From assembly GCA_032718565.1 (NCBI GenBank), contig JAVGVS010000001.1, positions 6,957,162-7,021,161 on the forward strand: a DNA stretch of 64,000 nt. Reading direction: 5' to 3'. Made by a program: the position numbers and the translations under genes. How positions within the stretch are numbered: position 1 is the stretch's first letter; each line of letters begins with the position of its first letter. The DNA is from Distichodus sexfasciatus (taxonomy: Eukaryota; Chordata; Actinopteri; Characiformes; Distichodontidae). The notes under the pieces were generated by a model. The model had not been told where the DNA came from. It made no database searches and saw only the letters and a program-made list of their open reading frames with translations. Of this stretch, positions 47,469-62,400 are shown in pieces.

Positions 47469-50400
47469 TGTCCACTGATGTGCATTGCCTTTCCATGCTC
47501 ATCATTCACACTGCTCGTCTTGTCTCTCGTTTGCCCCCTCCTCTGGCCCTGCCGATGCCGGACCGTTTTTATTTTAGCTGTGCCTGTCCATCCCCCTCCA
47601 GGCGTCAATATAGAGGAACACATCCAGATCCGACAGGAAGAGAAGAGACAGCGCATCAACCGCCGCCACAGGCTGGAAGAAGGCAGAGGTAAGGAATCGT
47701 TTTTTTCCCTCACACGCAGCTCCTCACAGGGAGAAGAGAGCCTGGAGCCCGATGTGCATGGGTTTGTAACAGCTCGATTATAGAGACGCCTGAGAGTCTT
47801 GTTGAGAACTGGAGCTTTGCGGATCTGTTGAATCAGGGCACTGCCTCTCCTGGGTGGCATAATCCTTTTCACATGCCAGGCTTCTTGTGCTTGGTGCTTG
47901 TATTCTGCCGCCTGCTTTTGATTGGGGTCAGATTTTATGGTACTGAATCTGTGTATCATTAGTTTATTCTTTTTGAAATGAAACCAAATTTTTGTGTCCA
48001 AACTAAAATTAAATAATTTAATTATTTCCAGTTTATTTCAAATAAAACTTGGAAAAATATGCATTTATATTACATTTAGTTTTTTCTGAGTGGCATTTCT
48101 GAGTTTGGAGAGATACCTAACCGCTGTAGCGCGTTGGAAATCTCGGCATGTGTTTTCCCAGTCTCAGACAGCATGCTCACTATGTCCACACTGTCCACTA
48201 ATCTGACTATGGTGTCAAAGCTTCTTCATCTGTGTGTAAAAGTCACTGTAGGGTGACTGAACATAAGTGTATGTTTTCAATTTGTTCCCTTTTTGGTTTG
48301 AGCACAAATGAGAAATCTTTGTTTTTTCATTTTTATTTTGGAAAACTAATTATTTAGGTTTGGTTTTAATTTAAAAATGAAAGAACAAATGATACACAGA
48401 TTGTTGTGGCCGAGGTTAACAAAGTTCAAATTCAGCTCGTATCATCCCTCAAGCACTGCCACCTTTGGGTTCCAACTCTTTACCTTAAGATGAGATTGTC
48501 CCGGACATCGTTGCTCTTGATGAGTGTCTTAAAATGCCTTAAATGTAGAAGTTGCACTCTTGCTTGCAAAAGAATTGAGATCCCCAAAGCTGCTGCATTT
48601 CCATCAGCTGTCACATGTGCCTGTGTCCTCAGTGAGTGGATGTTGTACAGGTTCCTCCCCGTGCTTCTGTTCTATGATTTGCTGCGTGTTTTATATACAG
48701 TGTTACTTTTCCATTTGTGAGATGCTTTGCCCATGCATGTGAAAGTTTCTTTCTCCCCCTCATAGGCCCCCTTGTATTTCCTGGTCCCCTTTTTATGAAC
48801 CAGCGTGAGCAGGCCCTAGCCAGACTAAGACCCCTTCAGGCCTTTAAGCTAATGCGGGACAAACTCAAAGGTACTATAGTCTTCACTACAGACTCCACCT
48901 GGAGCCGGGCTGCACCTACCCTCTACCCTCACCAGGCACTGCCCTTTCTTTACCTCTCTCTCATTATCTTTCCCTTGCTCTCTCTGTCTCTCTCTCAGCC
49001 TCTTTCTCTCATCTCTCTCCTATGCTCTCTCTATTTCCACGTCTCCCCCGTTTTTTTGCTCTTCATCTCTTATTCATTCTTCCCTACACACTATCATAGT
49101 AGAGACCGAGAAACCCACCCTATTATGTTAATTTTTCCCTCTACTGAATATTTCAACGCTGCTGATCCCATTTTGCACATCTGCTGAAAATAGCATGAAG
49201 ACCTTTTAGCATCTAGTGCCTAGTGCTTCACAAATCTGCACTGACTTTAAAGGAGTTAAATCAACTTTTGATTTCCAAAAATTCTAAAAATAAACCTCTT
49301 CTTTGCTATTAATAGAATGTCACACAACATAGCTATTTTAGGAAGTGTTAAAGAAAAAAAAACAAGTAACTTGTAATTTATTTCCACCATTCTGCACAGT
49401 TTTCAGCCTCCCCTGCTGCGTGTTTTAGCTGTGACGTTGAGAGAAGTTCTCTCTCAGTCATGCTGACTCTCCTGCCTTGCCTGTGCTATTTGTACCCTGT
49501 GATCAGGGCTGGGTCAGGGGTGAAGCTTCAGCTATAATCACATCAGCTGTCTGTCTCCTCCTGCTGCACTCATCCTCCTGGTCCTCATGGCCAACAAATC
49601 AGTGATTGCCTTTTTGACCTTTTGGAATGCACTCCCTTGAGTTTGTGTCTTATTTTCTCATCTGGTGTGTCTTTATTTTCAAATCATTATTCTTTCACTG
49701 TGCATGACTTAATTTTTTCACTCTACTTGAAGCTCCACTTCTGGTTTTCTTCCCAGGTGACTGATGGCCCCCTGGCCTCATTCGCTGGTTAAGACATCCA
49801 ACTTTATGAGCCTGTCCTTCTCTGCCCTTGTGGGAGCTTGTCCTTCTCTGACTGAGCTCTTTGTTATAGATGGCAGCAGTGAGCGTGGGGACAAAGATGC
49901 CAGTAAGATCACTACTTATCCCCCGGGAGCGGTTCGCTTTGACTGTGAGCTCCGTGCGGTGCAGGTCAGCTGCGGCTTCCACCACTCCGGTAAGCCAGAG
50001 CTGTGCCTAAACTCACCTCAGATTTTATGTGTAAATGTGTCTAATTCATGAGTTGGACATCAGAAAAGCTGTGTAGAATCTGCACTGTTTGTTTTCTCTA
50101 AGCAAGTTTTTATTATATTCACTTCTCACATGCGTTCATAAAGTAAAACTGACAGCCAGTTTAGTTTGTATCGTGACTATGCCTTCATATGGACAAATGT
50201 AGTTGTCTGTCTTTTAATATATGGATATACCAAATTACTTGTAGTTAAACAAAAATATGTTTACCAATTATTTCTTCCATCAACTTCTGTTGTGCAGTGG
50301 TGTTAATGGAGAACGGGGATGTTTACACCTTCGGCTATGGTCAACATGGTCAACTAGGACATGGAGACGTCAATTCCAGGTAATAACGCTTTCTCAAGTA

Positions 50401-53400
50401 TTGTTGTCAAATAATACTGCAGTTTGTGATTGGGTTGTAATTGATTTTATTGTGCATTGCTTTATACTAAATGGTTAGGACTATGATTACAAAGTGTAAG
50501 ACTGGGTTCATTTTTCAAAATCACCAATATCTTTTTTACAGGTTCCAAAGCATGAGTCTTGTCATTTTGTTTACGAGTTCTCATTTTTCTCAGTTATCTT
50601 GAAAAAAACTTGATAGTTTGTGCTGATTCCACAGTGGCTGAAAATTTGTAGCAGCAACATTTAAGACTGTGAGAATAACAGTTAAACAAAGCTCAAACCA
50701 GCTGAGCATGCTCTTTTTTGGTGCAAAAGTGTGTGTTCATTATTTAAGAGAAGTGTGTAATCCATCTCAGGGAGCACGCTGTCTGTAGTGACATTTACTC
50801 ATTTCTGTAGGTAAGATTTATTAAATGAACAGGGACATGCAAGACTCTTTGTTAGCAGAGCATACTCCTCCTGATAGCTGCATCTGCCTCTGAGCAGCCT
50901 TGTTAACAGCTTTGACTTTTTGGGAAGTTCTTGTAGCTTGAGATGTCAGAAGGTCTAATGTATTATTGAAAAAAGGCATTCATTGCAAATGATTACTCTC
51001 TTGCTCCTGTGTTTGTGTAGTCTCTCCACATTAAGTGTTGAAACTGGTATTTCTTCCTTTTTGCAAGCGTCATAATTAGGGCTGCAACTAACGACTATTT
51101 TGATAGTCGACTAGTCATCGACTATTAAAACGATTAGTCAACTAATCGGATTATATATTGCATAATTATAAAATGGCTCCGATTTAGCTACCAGCTTTTA
51201 CATTTAGTATGAGGTTATTTAAATTTTGTGGTAAATAATAAAGACAAGAAAGATAGTTCACTCAAAAGCATATTTTAATAAATAAGTTTCTTCTTTGCCT
51301 TATCTAGCCTTTCGATGGCTCCTGGTTTTGTGATGCTACTGAGAAAATGGTAACATACCATTATAACATTTATGAGCGAGTGACAAAGGCGTTGGTTACT
51401 TTACCGTTTTGCGTGCTTATTAAACGCATAAGACCTAACTATTAAATTCTAATTATAAGGTCGATAAACTATAACTTGCATTTAACCGACCCGTCGCCAT
51501 TCCTCTTCCTCCGACATCCTTGGTTTTTCTGTAGGAACTTTCTTAAGCCAATCACAAAACCAGGAGCCATCGGCCAATAGGATTCGCAGCCAGAAACTGC
51601 TAATACCCCGCCCCCAAACTGTCCAAACCCAGCAACATTGCAACATTGGTGCCTTTCAAACCACACGCGTAGAAATCTCACTCGAGCAAAAAAGCCGCTC
51701 GTCTGTAATCTACTTTGTGCGCGAGGACATTTAACACATCGAGAGGAAAAAGACATTCGAGAGAGGAAAAATACAGTTCGTGCGCAATATGATCACAACC
51801 GCGCACTCGATTCTTAATTTTGTGCTCTCGAGTTTCACATTTGCGCTCACGACTTTGAAATTTATGCCCGCAAAATTTTTGCGGCAAGCCATTTTGCGCG
51901 CTCTAGTTTTGGCGTTGATGTGACGCCATAGGGCCATTCTTCTAGCTGTCACTGAATGCTATTGCGCAAGAGCGAATCTCACCAGATTGTGGTGTATAGG
52001 TTCACTCTATTGGAAAGCGGTAGTATTACACAGGTAGAAAGGAAGGAAAACGTTTCACTCCGTTTAAAAATACGTCTGGCGACAATTATCGACAATCAAA
52101 TTCGTCGGCGACTATTTTTATTGTCGACTTTTGTCGACAATGTTGAATAATCGTTGCACCCCTCGTCATAATAATAGTTGTTTCGGGGTTTGATTGACGG
52201 GCCGGTCCCTTTTTTGCCTTTTTTCCACTTCGGAGAGGAGTGATAAACGACTTAAGGATGGTTGGCATTGCAGCACAGATACTGCCTTTTTGCACAATGT
52301 GTAATCTGTATTTTTTGCACATAGGGGGTCTCCGACTCTAGTGCAGGCACTGCCTGGCCCCAGTGTTCAGGTGACAGCAGGCAGTAACCACACTGCAGTG
52401 CTCCTCATGGATGGGCAGGTCTTCACTTTTGGGAGCTTCTCGGTATGTTTATCCGTATCCAGTAACGTTACCTTATACATAGCACCTCTCTTTTCGTTAT
52501 ACGTTTGAATTTCTCTTGAGTTATAGGCTTCTTATGATGTGAGCTATGTCTAAAATACTGTTGTTTTTTGTGTGTAGAAAGGACAGCTTGGCAGACCCAT
52601 TTTGGACATGCCCTACTGGAACGCCAAGCCTTCCCCCATGCCCAACATTGGTGCCAAATATGGCCGCAAAGCCACATGGATCGGTGCCAGTGGAGACCAA
52701 ACTTTCCTGAGGATTGATGAAGCGTTAATCAACTCCCACGTCCTGGCCACATCAGAGATCTTTGCAAGCAAACACATAATTGGTATTCACCGGGCTAGTT
52801 TTGTATTAAAATCATTACCTTAATGCTTTAAACGAAGTCCCTGTTTGTCTAAAACTGGACTCATTTAGGGTTGTTTGCTCTTTAGGTTTGGTTCCAACTT
52901 CTGTATCTGAGCCTCCTCCCTTCAAATGCCTGTTGATTAACAAAATGGATGGAAGCTGTCGGACATTCAATGACTCAGAGCAGGAGGACCTTCAGGGCTT
53001 TGGCCTCTGTCTAGACCCTGTGTATGATGTCATTTGGAGGTAAGAATGCAGTTCCACTGTCTAAAGTGATATGCTGTTCTTATCACAGTGAAACATCTTC
53101 TTTGGGGTGGAAGACCGGCTCTAGCAGAGTCATTATCTTGTGTATTAGAGTCAGATCGTAGCACCAATATTATCAGCTAATGTGGCTAATTGGCAGTAAA
53201 TTGGTATCAGTGTTACTAATATCCAATAAATGATAATTGAAGGGCGGCATGGTGGCGCAGTGTTTAGCGCTGCCGCCTCACAGCGATAAAGTCCTGGGTT
53301 CCATCCCCGGGTCGGCCGTAGGGTCTTTCTGTGTGGAGTTTGCATGCTCTCCCCATGTTCCTATGGGTTTTCTCCGGGTGCCCCGGTTTCCTCCCACGGT

Positions 53401-56400
53401 CCAAAGGCATGCACTGTAGGTTAATTGGCAGAGTGTGTGTTCCATGCGGTGTGCCGACACCTGACCAGGGCCAGTCCCCAACTTGCACTCGTAGTTCCTG
53501 GGACAGGCTCTGGTCCCTGCGACCCCGATTGGGATTAAGTGGTTCGGATAATGAACGAATGAATGATAATTGAAACAGAGAGAGAAGATCGATCTTTTAG
53601 CAGTTACCAGCGTCATTTCTTTCATTTGTGTTAATTTTTAGAGAGTTCATAGTAGAGCTCCAGGGCAGTTATCTACAGGCTAAAATTTAATTTAGTTTTT
53701 GTATTGTGAAATAGAGGTCAAGTGATATTGGTTTTTCACGGCCGATGCAATCTCGATTATTGCTAGTTAACAGGGCTGATAACCGATATTTGGAACCGAT
53801 ATGCAAAAAAAAACCCTTCATTTTTATACTGCATGATTTATTATCTTGGTGTGCTCTCTTAAAAATAAACATGAATGTAATGTGATCTTAAATATCCTAC
53901 ATTGGTTGGGCTTTACCTTGTGTCATTGGTTTGTTTAATTAACCTCATTTAAAACTATATCTTTCTTCCCTCCAGGTTTTTGCCCCGCACTACTGAGGTG
54001 TGGTGCTATAATGCAGTAATCGCAGATGCCCGCATGCCCTCTGCTTCAGACCTCCAGTCTCGCTGCAGTATCCTGAGCCCGGAGCTCGCTCTTCCCTCTG
54101 GCTCCCACGCCACCACCACACGCTCTCATGGAGCTCTGCACATCCTGGGTATGCATCAGTCTCTCTCTCCACTTGGTCACTCTTTTCTGCACTCAGCCGT
54201 TACATGTTATGCATGTTCAACAATTCTTTCTGCCTCTCAGTGCCTTCACTTTATGACAACCATTTATTTCCTGAAAAGAGATGTATGTCGAGTGGGGAAT
54301 GAGCAGGTGGCCGATGAGTGGTGGTTTATTGGCATTCAGTCTAGTTTAAAACACAAAAAAGGGCAATGAAATAACCGTATTTGAGAGAAGGCTCATGTGT
54401 GGGGCTTTAAAGCATGCCCACTAGTGTAGATTTAATTTAGGCTACATTTGACTTGTGATGATATTTCATTCTCTGGTGGCTGTCTGATGTGTGGTAGTGA
54501 TACATCAGCATATATCAGTACATCGATTGAGTAATCAGAGATCCCATAGCATCAGTCCAAAAAGAAAACAAAGATCAGCCATCATACATACAGTATTGTA
54601 ATGTCGCTTTATGTTGAACAGACTATTGTTTTAGCTTACAATGTCTGGCTGAGCTTAGGAATAAAAATGTTAAAAGGATATTTTACTTGCTTAATATTGC
54701 AATTTTTGATTTGATATGAGTTGTGTTATTGAGCATATGATATTGTCTCATATCAGTAGCTGTCTGCTTAATTGAATCATATAGAAATTGTATCGTGGCG
54801 GACTTTGTGATATTGGCTGACATCTAACTGGTGTCCTTTGAATCGATATAGTGTCATATCCTGACAAAACTTGATTGATACCCCTAATGTGCGGCTGTGT
54901 GCAGGTTGTTTGGACACTTTAGCAGCTATGCAGGAGCTAAAGATGGGTGTGGCCAGCGCAGAGGAAGAGACACAGGCAGTCATGAAGGTTTACTCCAAGG
55001 AGGACTATAGCGTGGTTAACCGCTTTGAGAGTGAGTACACACACGTCGTGACAAAGCAGTGTGGCTACATTAGCACATTAACATTAGGTAACAGTATGCA
55101 ACACTAAGTAAAAGCGGTTGTACAGTGTTAGTGTTTTTCATTGCAGTGTGATTTGTGTTCAGGTCATGGTGGAGGCTGGGGCTACTCTGCCCACTCTGTG
55201 GAGGCCATTCGTTTCTGTGCAGATGCTGATATTCTGTTGGGAGGTCTGGGACTGTTTGGAGGTCGGGGAGAGTATACGGCTAAAATCAAGGTAAGGACAG
55301 GGTGTATAGTCAGATACAGTATCAGTAAAGTCTTTCTTTCTAGTGCAGTAAATATGTGATGGTCCTGACGAGTATTTCCGTATTGTTTGAGTGCTTTAGT
55401 TAATTGCTGAATTTTGTTGTGCAGCTGTTTGAGCTCGGCCCAGATGGAGGAGATCATGAGACAGATGGGGACCTCTTGGCAGAGACGGACGTTCTGGCCT
55501 ATGACTGTGCTGCTAGGTACTGCTTATATGCAATTAGAGTGAAACAGACTTCAGAATTATTATGTCACTACAAGTGAATGCTTTGAAGTCAAAAAATAGA
55601 ATTCAAACGAGTTTAATTGAGATGACGTGCTCAGGAGCGTCTTGGCTAAAGTTTACTATTTTAAACATGATTATACTAGAGCTGGATGTTGTGACCTCAA
55701 ATCAGTATCAATTAATTTAACATTTTGTCTTGATTACAATTAACGAATAATTATTTTAGGTTTTTTGTTTGTTTTGTTGCTCTTTTAGTTAATTGACAAA
55801 GATTTTGCTGTAAATATGCTCAACTATTACACTATTAGACTGGATGGGGTGGAGTCACATGACAACACCTACAGTAGTATGGTTTTAAGGAAACAGTACA
55901 TGAAATTACATGGGGGAGAGTGTTGACAGAATTTATTAAATTAATGAAATAATCAACATGGGCATAATTACATTGATTAGAATTTCTGAAAATTGGTTTT
56001 GATTAATTTTGATGAGTCCTAGCCCGTACAACAACGTAAACTATTACCACTTTGTTTGAGAGAAGAGGGTGCACTGTGCAGAATGATGCTGATGCTTTTT
56101 GTTTTTGCAGGGAGAAGTATGCCATGATGTTTGATGAGCCAGTGCTGCTGCAGCTGGGTTGGTGGTATGTGGCCTGGGCTCGAGTTTCTGGTCCCAGCAG
56201 TGACTGTGGCTCCCATGGACAGGCCACTATAACCACCGATGATGGGTACCAGCCTCTTTACTCTAACAACAAAATTGAGATGTTACCAGTTTGATGCTGA
56301 GACTGTTTTTTTATTATTATTGCAAGAAAGTAACGCATTGACCTGTCTCTTGTCTATTTACAGAGTGGTGTTTCAGTTTAAAAGCTCCAAGAAGTCAAAC

Positions 56401-59400
56401 AACGGTACTGATGTAAATGCTGGTCAGATACCACAGTTGCTCTACAGGTATTTTACACCAGTGCTTTTTCTCAAACATCCACTCATACGCACCTCTTCAT
56501 TTTTACTCACTCTTTTGGCTAATTGTTTTAGGTTGCCATCCAGTGATGGGAATTCAGCAAAAGGAAAACAGCAGACCAGTGAGCCGGTTCACATCCTGAA
56601 ACGCTCTTTTGCACGGACGGTCTCAGTGGTATGTTTACACACTCTCTTGCCAAGAACAGGTGCAGTAACTGTCGATTGGCACACCTGCATTAGGTTGATG
56701 AGACTATAGCATTACAGTTCTTGTGTTTAAGGTTTTTCTCTTCTATAATGTTCTCTTGAAAATATTGAGTAAATCAGAATAATTAGTAAGGATTTCTTTA
56801 GCCATTGACAGCATTTTGCTGTCTTTAATGCCCTGCATTCTGCTTTCAGGAGTGTTTTGAGTCTCTGCTCAGTATCCTGCACTGGAGCTGGACGACATTA
56901 GTGCTGGGGGTCGAGGAGCTGAGGGGTCTGAAGGGCTTCCAGTTCACGGCCACCCTGCTAGACCTGGAGCGTCTGCGCTTCGTGGGCACCTGCTGTCTGC
57001 GCCTGCTCCGTGTCTACATCTGCGAAATCTACCCCATCTCAGGTCTGCTTATTGATGCATACGTGTGCTCAGTATTAACCAGGGGCTTTATACTTAAGGA
57101 GTCCACAGTATGTTAAGGCTTAGTGAAGTGATTAGCCAGCAGTTTAGATAGACTGCGGAAGCTAATCACCTGTACTGACGATTGTGTTCCACCTTTTATT
57201 TGGCTGTTTAATATATATTTTGTTTAATTTGAACTATTCCTATAAACTTTCCATTAGAAAATCCCTTGCCTTGGGTTCTAGTGATGCTAGGGATGCACGA
57301 TAAAACAATTATTATTATCAGCTGATGCCGATATTTTCATACTTACAGTCGAGCATGAGCACAGGTTGAGTTGCGCACGTAAAGACAAGATCCTCTGCGA
57401 GCTCAGAATTTTGGCACAAAAATAACACCATAGTTCTGACATTTCTAGCACAGAACCAAGTCAAGCAAGCATGAAAGCAGAGTTGAGCGAGGGTGGCACA
57501 TTTCAAGTGTAGTGCACGAAATTTTAAGATAAAGTTGCTTCCCGCCCTATGTGGTGTACCTAGTATCAAGCAGGCAGTATAAAATCAACCTCGGACTTTG
57601 GACATCCCTGGCATAAGCGCTATCTTTCCGATGTACAATAAATGCCTCATAATATATTGCCGGAAAATGTTGGACAAATCTAAGCATCGGTCCGATGCCG
57701 CTGACTTAAAAAAAAGCAATTATTGATCGATTCTGATATTATTGTGCATCTCTACTTTTGAACACACCCTGTGGTTGTTAGTGTACTAGAGCACAGTGAT
57801 GCACATTTCTCCCGTATTGTTTTGTAATGTTCATTAGCGATTTGTGGAATAAACATCCCACAGTCACATCCCCTACCGAACACTCCGCTTCAGGATCAGC
57901 TTCTCTCATCTGTGCATGCCAATGAATTGATAGAATAGAAAACATGATTCTATTATTTATTATTTATCATTTCTAACGGAACTGGAATGCTTTTTTGCAC
58001 TTCAGTTTATATCCTGTTTTTGCACACTGACTGACAAAAACAACAACAGTTCAAGTTCAGAAATTAAAGTCGACTTATGAGTCATCAACTGAAAAGTCAA
58101 ATCGATAGTGTTGCGACAGCAGCTCTAGCTCTAAATTGGCAGAGGCTCGGCTTAAAATTGATTTTGACGACTGAGCCACAGCATGTTCTTGAGGTGATGT
58201 GACACACTCATAGACTTGGTAACTTAACAGCAAATGATAGTAGCCACTAGTGATTAGCAAAATGAGCACTGTTATCACTATTACCATCTGTCCTTATTGT
58301 GGAAACATTAACCCAGTACATTATTAATGCACTCTGAATAGATGTGGCCTGTCCTGCCAAGTCAAACAGAGTGTGTTAGCAGTAGACTTCTTTTAATTAC
58401 ACAGTGTAATTAATATTATTGCTCCGTTTAAGGTCTGCTGTCACTGAGGTCCTGTAAACATTAGGCATAATGAAGGGTGGCCCGGCGGCAGGCAGTTCTG
58501 AGCCAGGGAAAAGCTGATGTTCACTTCTTGAGCCCTGCATATAATTACCTGTTGTATAAAATATTTTGTGTGTTCTGGTAACATCTGTATTCTTGGGATT
58601 TTTGAGATGTGGCTTATGTTCATTGTTTGTCTTATACAGGCAGCACCAAGGCGATTGTGGAGGAGTCGAGCAAGCTGGCCGAGTGTGTGGGAAAAACACG
58701 CAGCCTGTTGAAGAAGATTCTGTCCGAGGGCATGGACAACTGCCTGACCAAGCTGGACAACGACCCACAGGGTTACCTCAGCCAGCCGCTCACCCTGCTG
58801 GAGGCGGTGCTGCAGGAGTGCCATAACACCTTTACTGCATGCTTCCACTCCTTCTACCCCACGCCAGCCCTGCAGTGGGCCTGCCTCTGCGACCTGCTCA
58901 ACTGCCTGGACCAGGTAAATGCCTGGACTGGGATTAAAATTTAGTCATCACTAGGCATGGCCCGGTTTCAGTGTATACGGTATCACTGTTTCAAAACCAT
59001 TTTATGTCGTACTGTTTCTGCAGTATGAGCTGTTTTTTATGACACATCAAAGACAGAAAGTTCAGGAATTGTGCAGCGTAAAATCTTGTTCACACTACAC
59101 AACTTTAATTCTGTTTTTGCGTCACTGACAAAAGCCCCCAGTCGGGCACAACTCGGCGTTTGATCGACAATCAACAGTCGCTTAAAGTGATCACTACAAA
59201 AACGTGATCAGGCAATCTCACTGACTTATTTCTGACACTGACCAGATGTCTAGTCACTGGTGAGCTACAGCCAATGATAGTTGGAGGAAATGAGTCGATG
59301 GAGAGAGTCGATGATATTAGTTTATTTTTCTTGTGTTTTTCAGAACTAATCATTGCACAAACCAGTAGTATCACTTGTTGGACGACCATTTTGAAGCTCA

Positions 59401-62400
59401 TGTTTCACACAAGGGTCTCATATAACTTTTGGTTAAGATTATCGTATTGGCAGAATCTTATACCAACCCATGCCTAGTCATCATTTTTGTGTCCCAACTT
59501 TTACAACACAGCCCTAATTTATCGCCGAAAAGCTGCACCACTTTCACACTACAGCACACGAAAACAAACCCTCTGACAGATTTAGGTCTTGCAGATGTGT
59601 TCTTCTGAGACATGCTCATTAAGACGTTCACACATGAGTAAGATGGTAAATTCAGAATGTGGAATATGCATATAAAAAGCTTGACACTGTCAAAATTAGA
59701 CCCGTCATCGTTTGCTCTATTTTCAAATTAGGAATAGTGTTAATGGATACTAAGATTTCAGTGAAATTCAGAATTGATCTTGACCTCTCTGGTTCTAGGA
59801 CATTCAGGAAGCCAACTTCCGCACGTCGAGCAGCCGTCTGCTGGCTGCAGTGATGTCAGCGCTGTGTAACACGTCTGTTAAGCTGACGTCCATCTTGCCC
59901 ATCGCGTATGATGGGGAGGTGCTGCTGCGCTCGCTCGTCAAACAGGTCAGCACAGAGAACGACTCGGCCCTCGCTCACCGCTTCCCCCTGCTGGTGGCTC
60001 ACATGGAGAAACTCAGCCACGTGAGTAGTGTCCTACATACGTGTCTGCGGTGTTAACTTTCTCTTAAATGCCTTCATGATATTTGATATTTGTGATGTGA
60101 ACATTGTATAAAAATAATAATGTCCTCCTCAGCATTATTGAAATCTGATCCTAAATAACTTCTTCGTCTTTGTTGGGTCTGGTCCAGACGGAGGAGAACT
60201 TGATGGGGATGACTAGTTTCCGGGAGGTTCTGGAGAAAATGTTGGTGATAGTGGTGCTCCCGGTGCGCAAGAGTCTGAGGAAGGAGATGGAGCTTTTCTC
60301 TCCTCATTTGGTATCCAATACTTGTGGCTTGTTGGCCAGCATCGTCAGTGAGCTCACCGCCTCTGCTCTTGGCTCTGAGGTATGATTCCCCATGTCTCCT
60401 CTGCTGTTTGTTCTTGTGCTTTCATCTCTCTTCTTTTCTGGCGTCTTTTTATCTTTTTCATTTCTCTCTGGCCTCATCAGGTGTTGAATGTACAGCATAA
60501 CATGAACTTGTCTTTTTTTTTTTACACATTCAGTTAGATGTGCATTTAAGTAAATTTAACATTACATGGTATTTAGATAAGCGAGTGTACCTGGTGCTAC
60601 TTGGGTTTAAGGGTCTTCTTCAGCACCACCCAATTTCTAAATTATTACACCCACTGGATTTTGAAACCGATCACAAAATGGACGTTACCCAAATTAAACA
60701 AATACACAAAATGTCTCCTAAATAGTCAGTCAGTCATTATCTGAACCGCTTAATCCCGGGCGGGGAACAACCCTGGGCAGGCGCCAACACACCGCAGGGC
60801 ACACACACTCACACAATCACACACACATTCACATTCACACCTGACGGAGGCCAATTTAGAGTCACCAATTAACCTATATTGCATGCCTTTGGACCATGGG
60901 AGGAAACCGGAGCACCTGGAGGAAACTCATGCGAACACGGGGAGAGCATGCAAACTCCACACAGAAAGGCCCTACGGCCAGCCCCAGGATTCGAACCCAG
61001 GACCTTCGTGCTGTGAGGCGGCAGCCCTAACCACTCTGCCACCGTGCCGCCCGTCTCCTAAATATTGTCACTAGACACCTGATGTCACAGGTTCCTTTTC
61101 TGCTGAAACCTGGCAAAAATCCCTCTCAAGTCTGTGTCCTGGGATCAGGCTAGTAGGATGCTGTGCTAGACTTATATTTCACATAGGTCACACTACACGT
61201 CCTTGTTATATTTTTAGCTCTTTTTGTGGTCCCTCTTTCTCCCATGTGTATTTTTTCGGCGGGGAAAACACTCGACTGTGCTCCCACCTCTGTTCAGACT
61301 CAGTGGAGCGTTGCCCCCGTCCACTAATCTTATTACAGCAGCCTGCTGGCCATAAATAGCTTTGGCTGCTGCTGGGGAGATGATATCACTCTGTTCATCA
61401 GATATTTCCTCTCCATGCCCGAGCTCTCCTCTTGGTGCATTGTGTTGAGTCATGGTCACAGGTGTGTTATCCACAGGGCCGTAATGGCCGTCCGTTCTCT
61501 GCTCTGCTGTCGTCCATCTCTATTTCTTAAGAAGCTGCCTTTGGCAGGTTGCCATGGCAACAAGTCAGCCTCTCTCTGAGGTTAATCTGCTGCTCTCTGT
61601 AAAGAGGGAGCCATGTTACTCTTTCTGAACTGTTACTGTCAGTGCATTCCACTGTGTGATTTTTGTGTTACTGTAACACATTAGTTTATCCAGTTGTCAT
61701 CGTATTTGCGGGCACTAACAAAATCATCTTTCCATGCTTGTCCCCCTGCTGCCACCTAGTGATAAGGATGTGAGCTTTTTATTTAGCAGCTTGGGCCTCA
61801 TTCACCAATGGTTTTTTTTCTTAAATATGTTCTTAAAATTAAGACATTTAAATTGCATAATATTATACAACTGTAGAATTAAAGAAAACCCTTTATCGTA
61901 ACATGCATGCAATAAAAATTGAGTTCTTTTCAGCAGTTGTAGATTCTCGTACCTAGAAATAAATAAAGGAAACATTGGTGGACGTCAATCTGAAAACTGC
62001 ATACGTGTGATCTGAAAAGTTCTTCTTATGAAATTCTTTGTAAAAGAGAATTTGCATTTTATACATAACTGATTGTTATTGAGACTGTTTATTTGCGATT
62101 ATGGTATTTGACTGATGCCCTTATTCAGTGCAACTTACATCAGTGAGCAACCTCTGCATTTAACACTGAGCAGCAGAGATGGGTCAGGTCAAACTCATGT
62201 GACATCACATAATTCTGTGTTTCTCTTTTATAATTAGGTGGATGGTCTGAACTCGCTACACTCTGTGAAGTCCACACCAAACCGCTTCACTAAGACTAGC
62301 CAAGGCCGCAGCTGGAACACAGGCAATGGCTCTCCTGATGCCATCTGCTTCACTGTGGACAAGCCGGGCGTGGTTCTGGTGGGCTTCTGTGTGTACGGAG

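Noticed and set aside
47405..48001. 198-codon minus-strand ORF
   Set aside because: It opens by chance opposite mycbp2 exon 17 and runs through the GT microsatellite (poly Thr-His). It resembles no family.
51469..51887. Overlapping minus-strand ORFs
   Set aside because: These are repeats of the same transposon interior as at 44494-44892, with indels that change the frame.
57288..57754. Second intact hAT insertion with target duplication
   Set aside because: The ends pair well, but flanking 8-mers (AGTGATGC and CTTTTGAA) do not match, so it is only called a relic.
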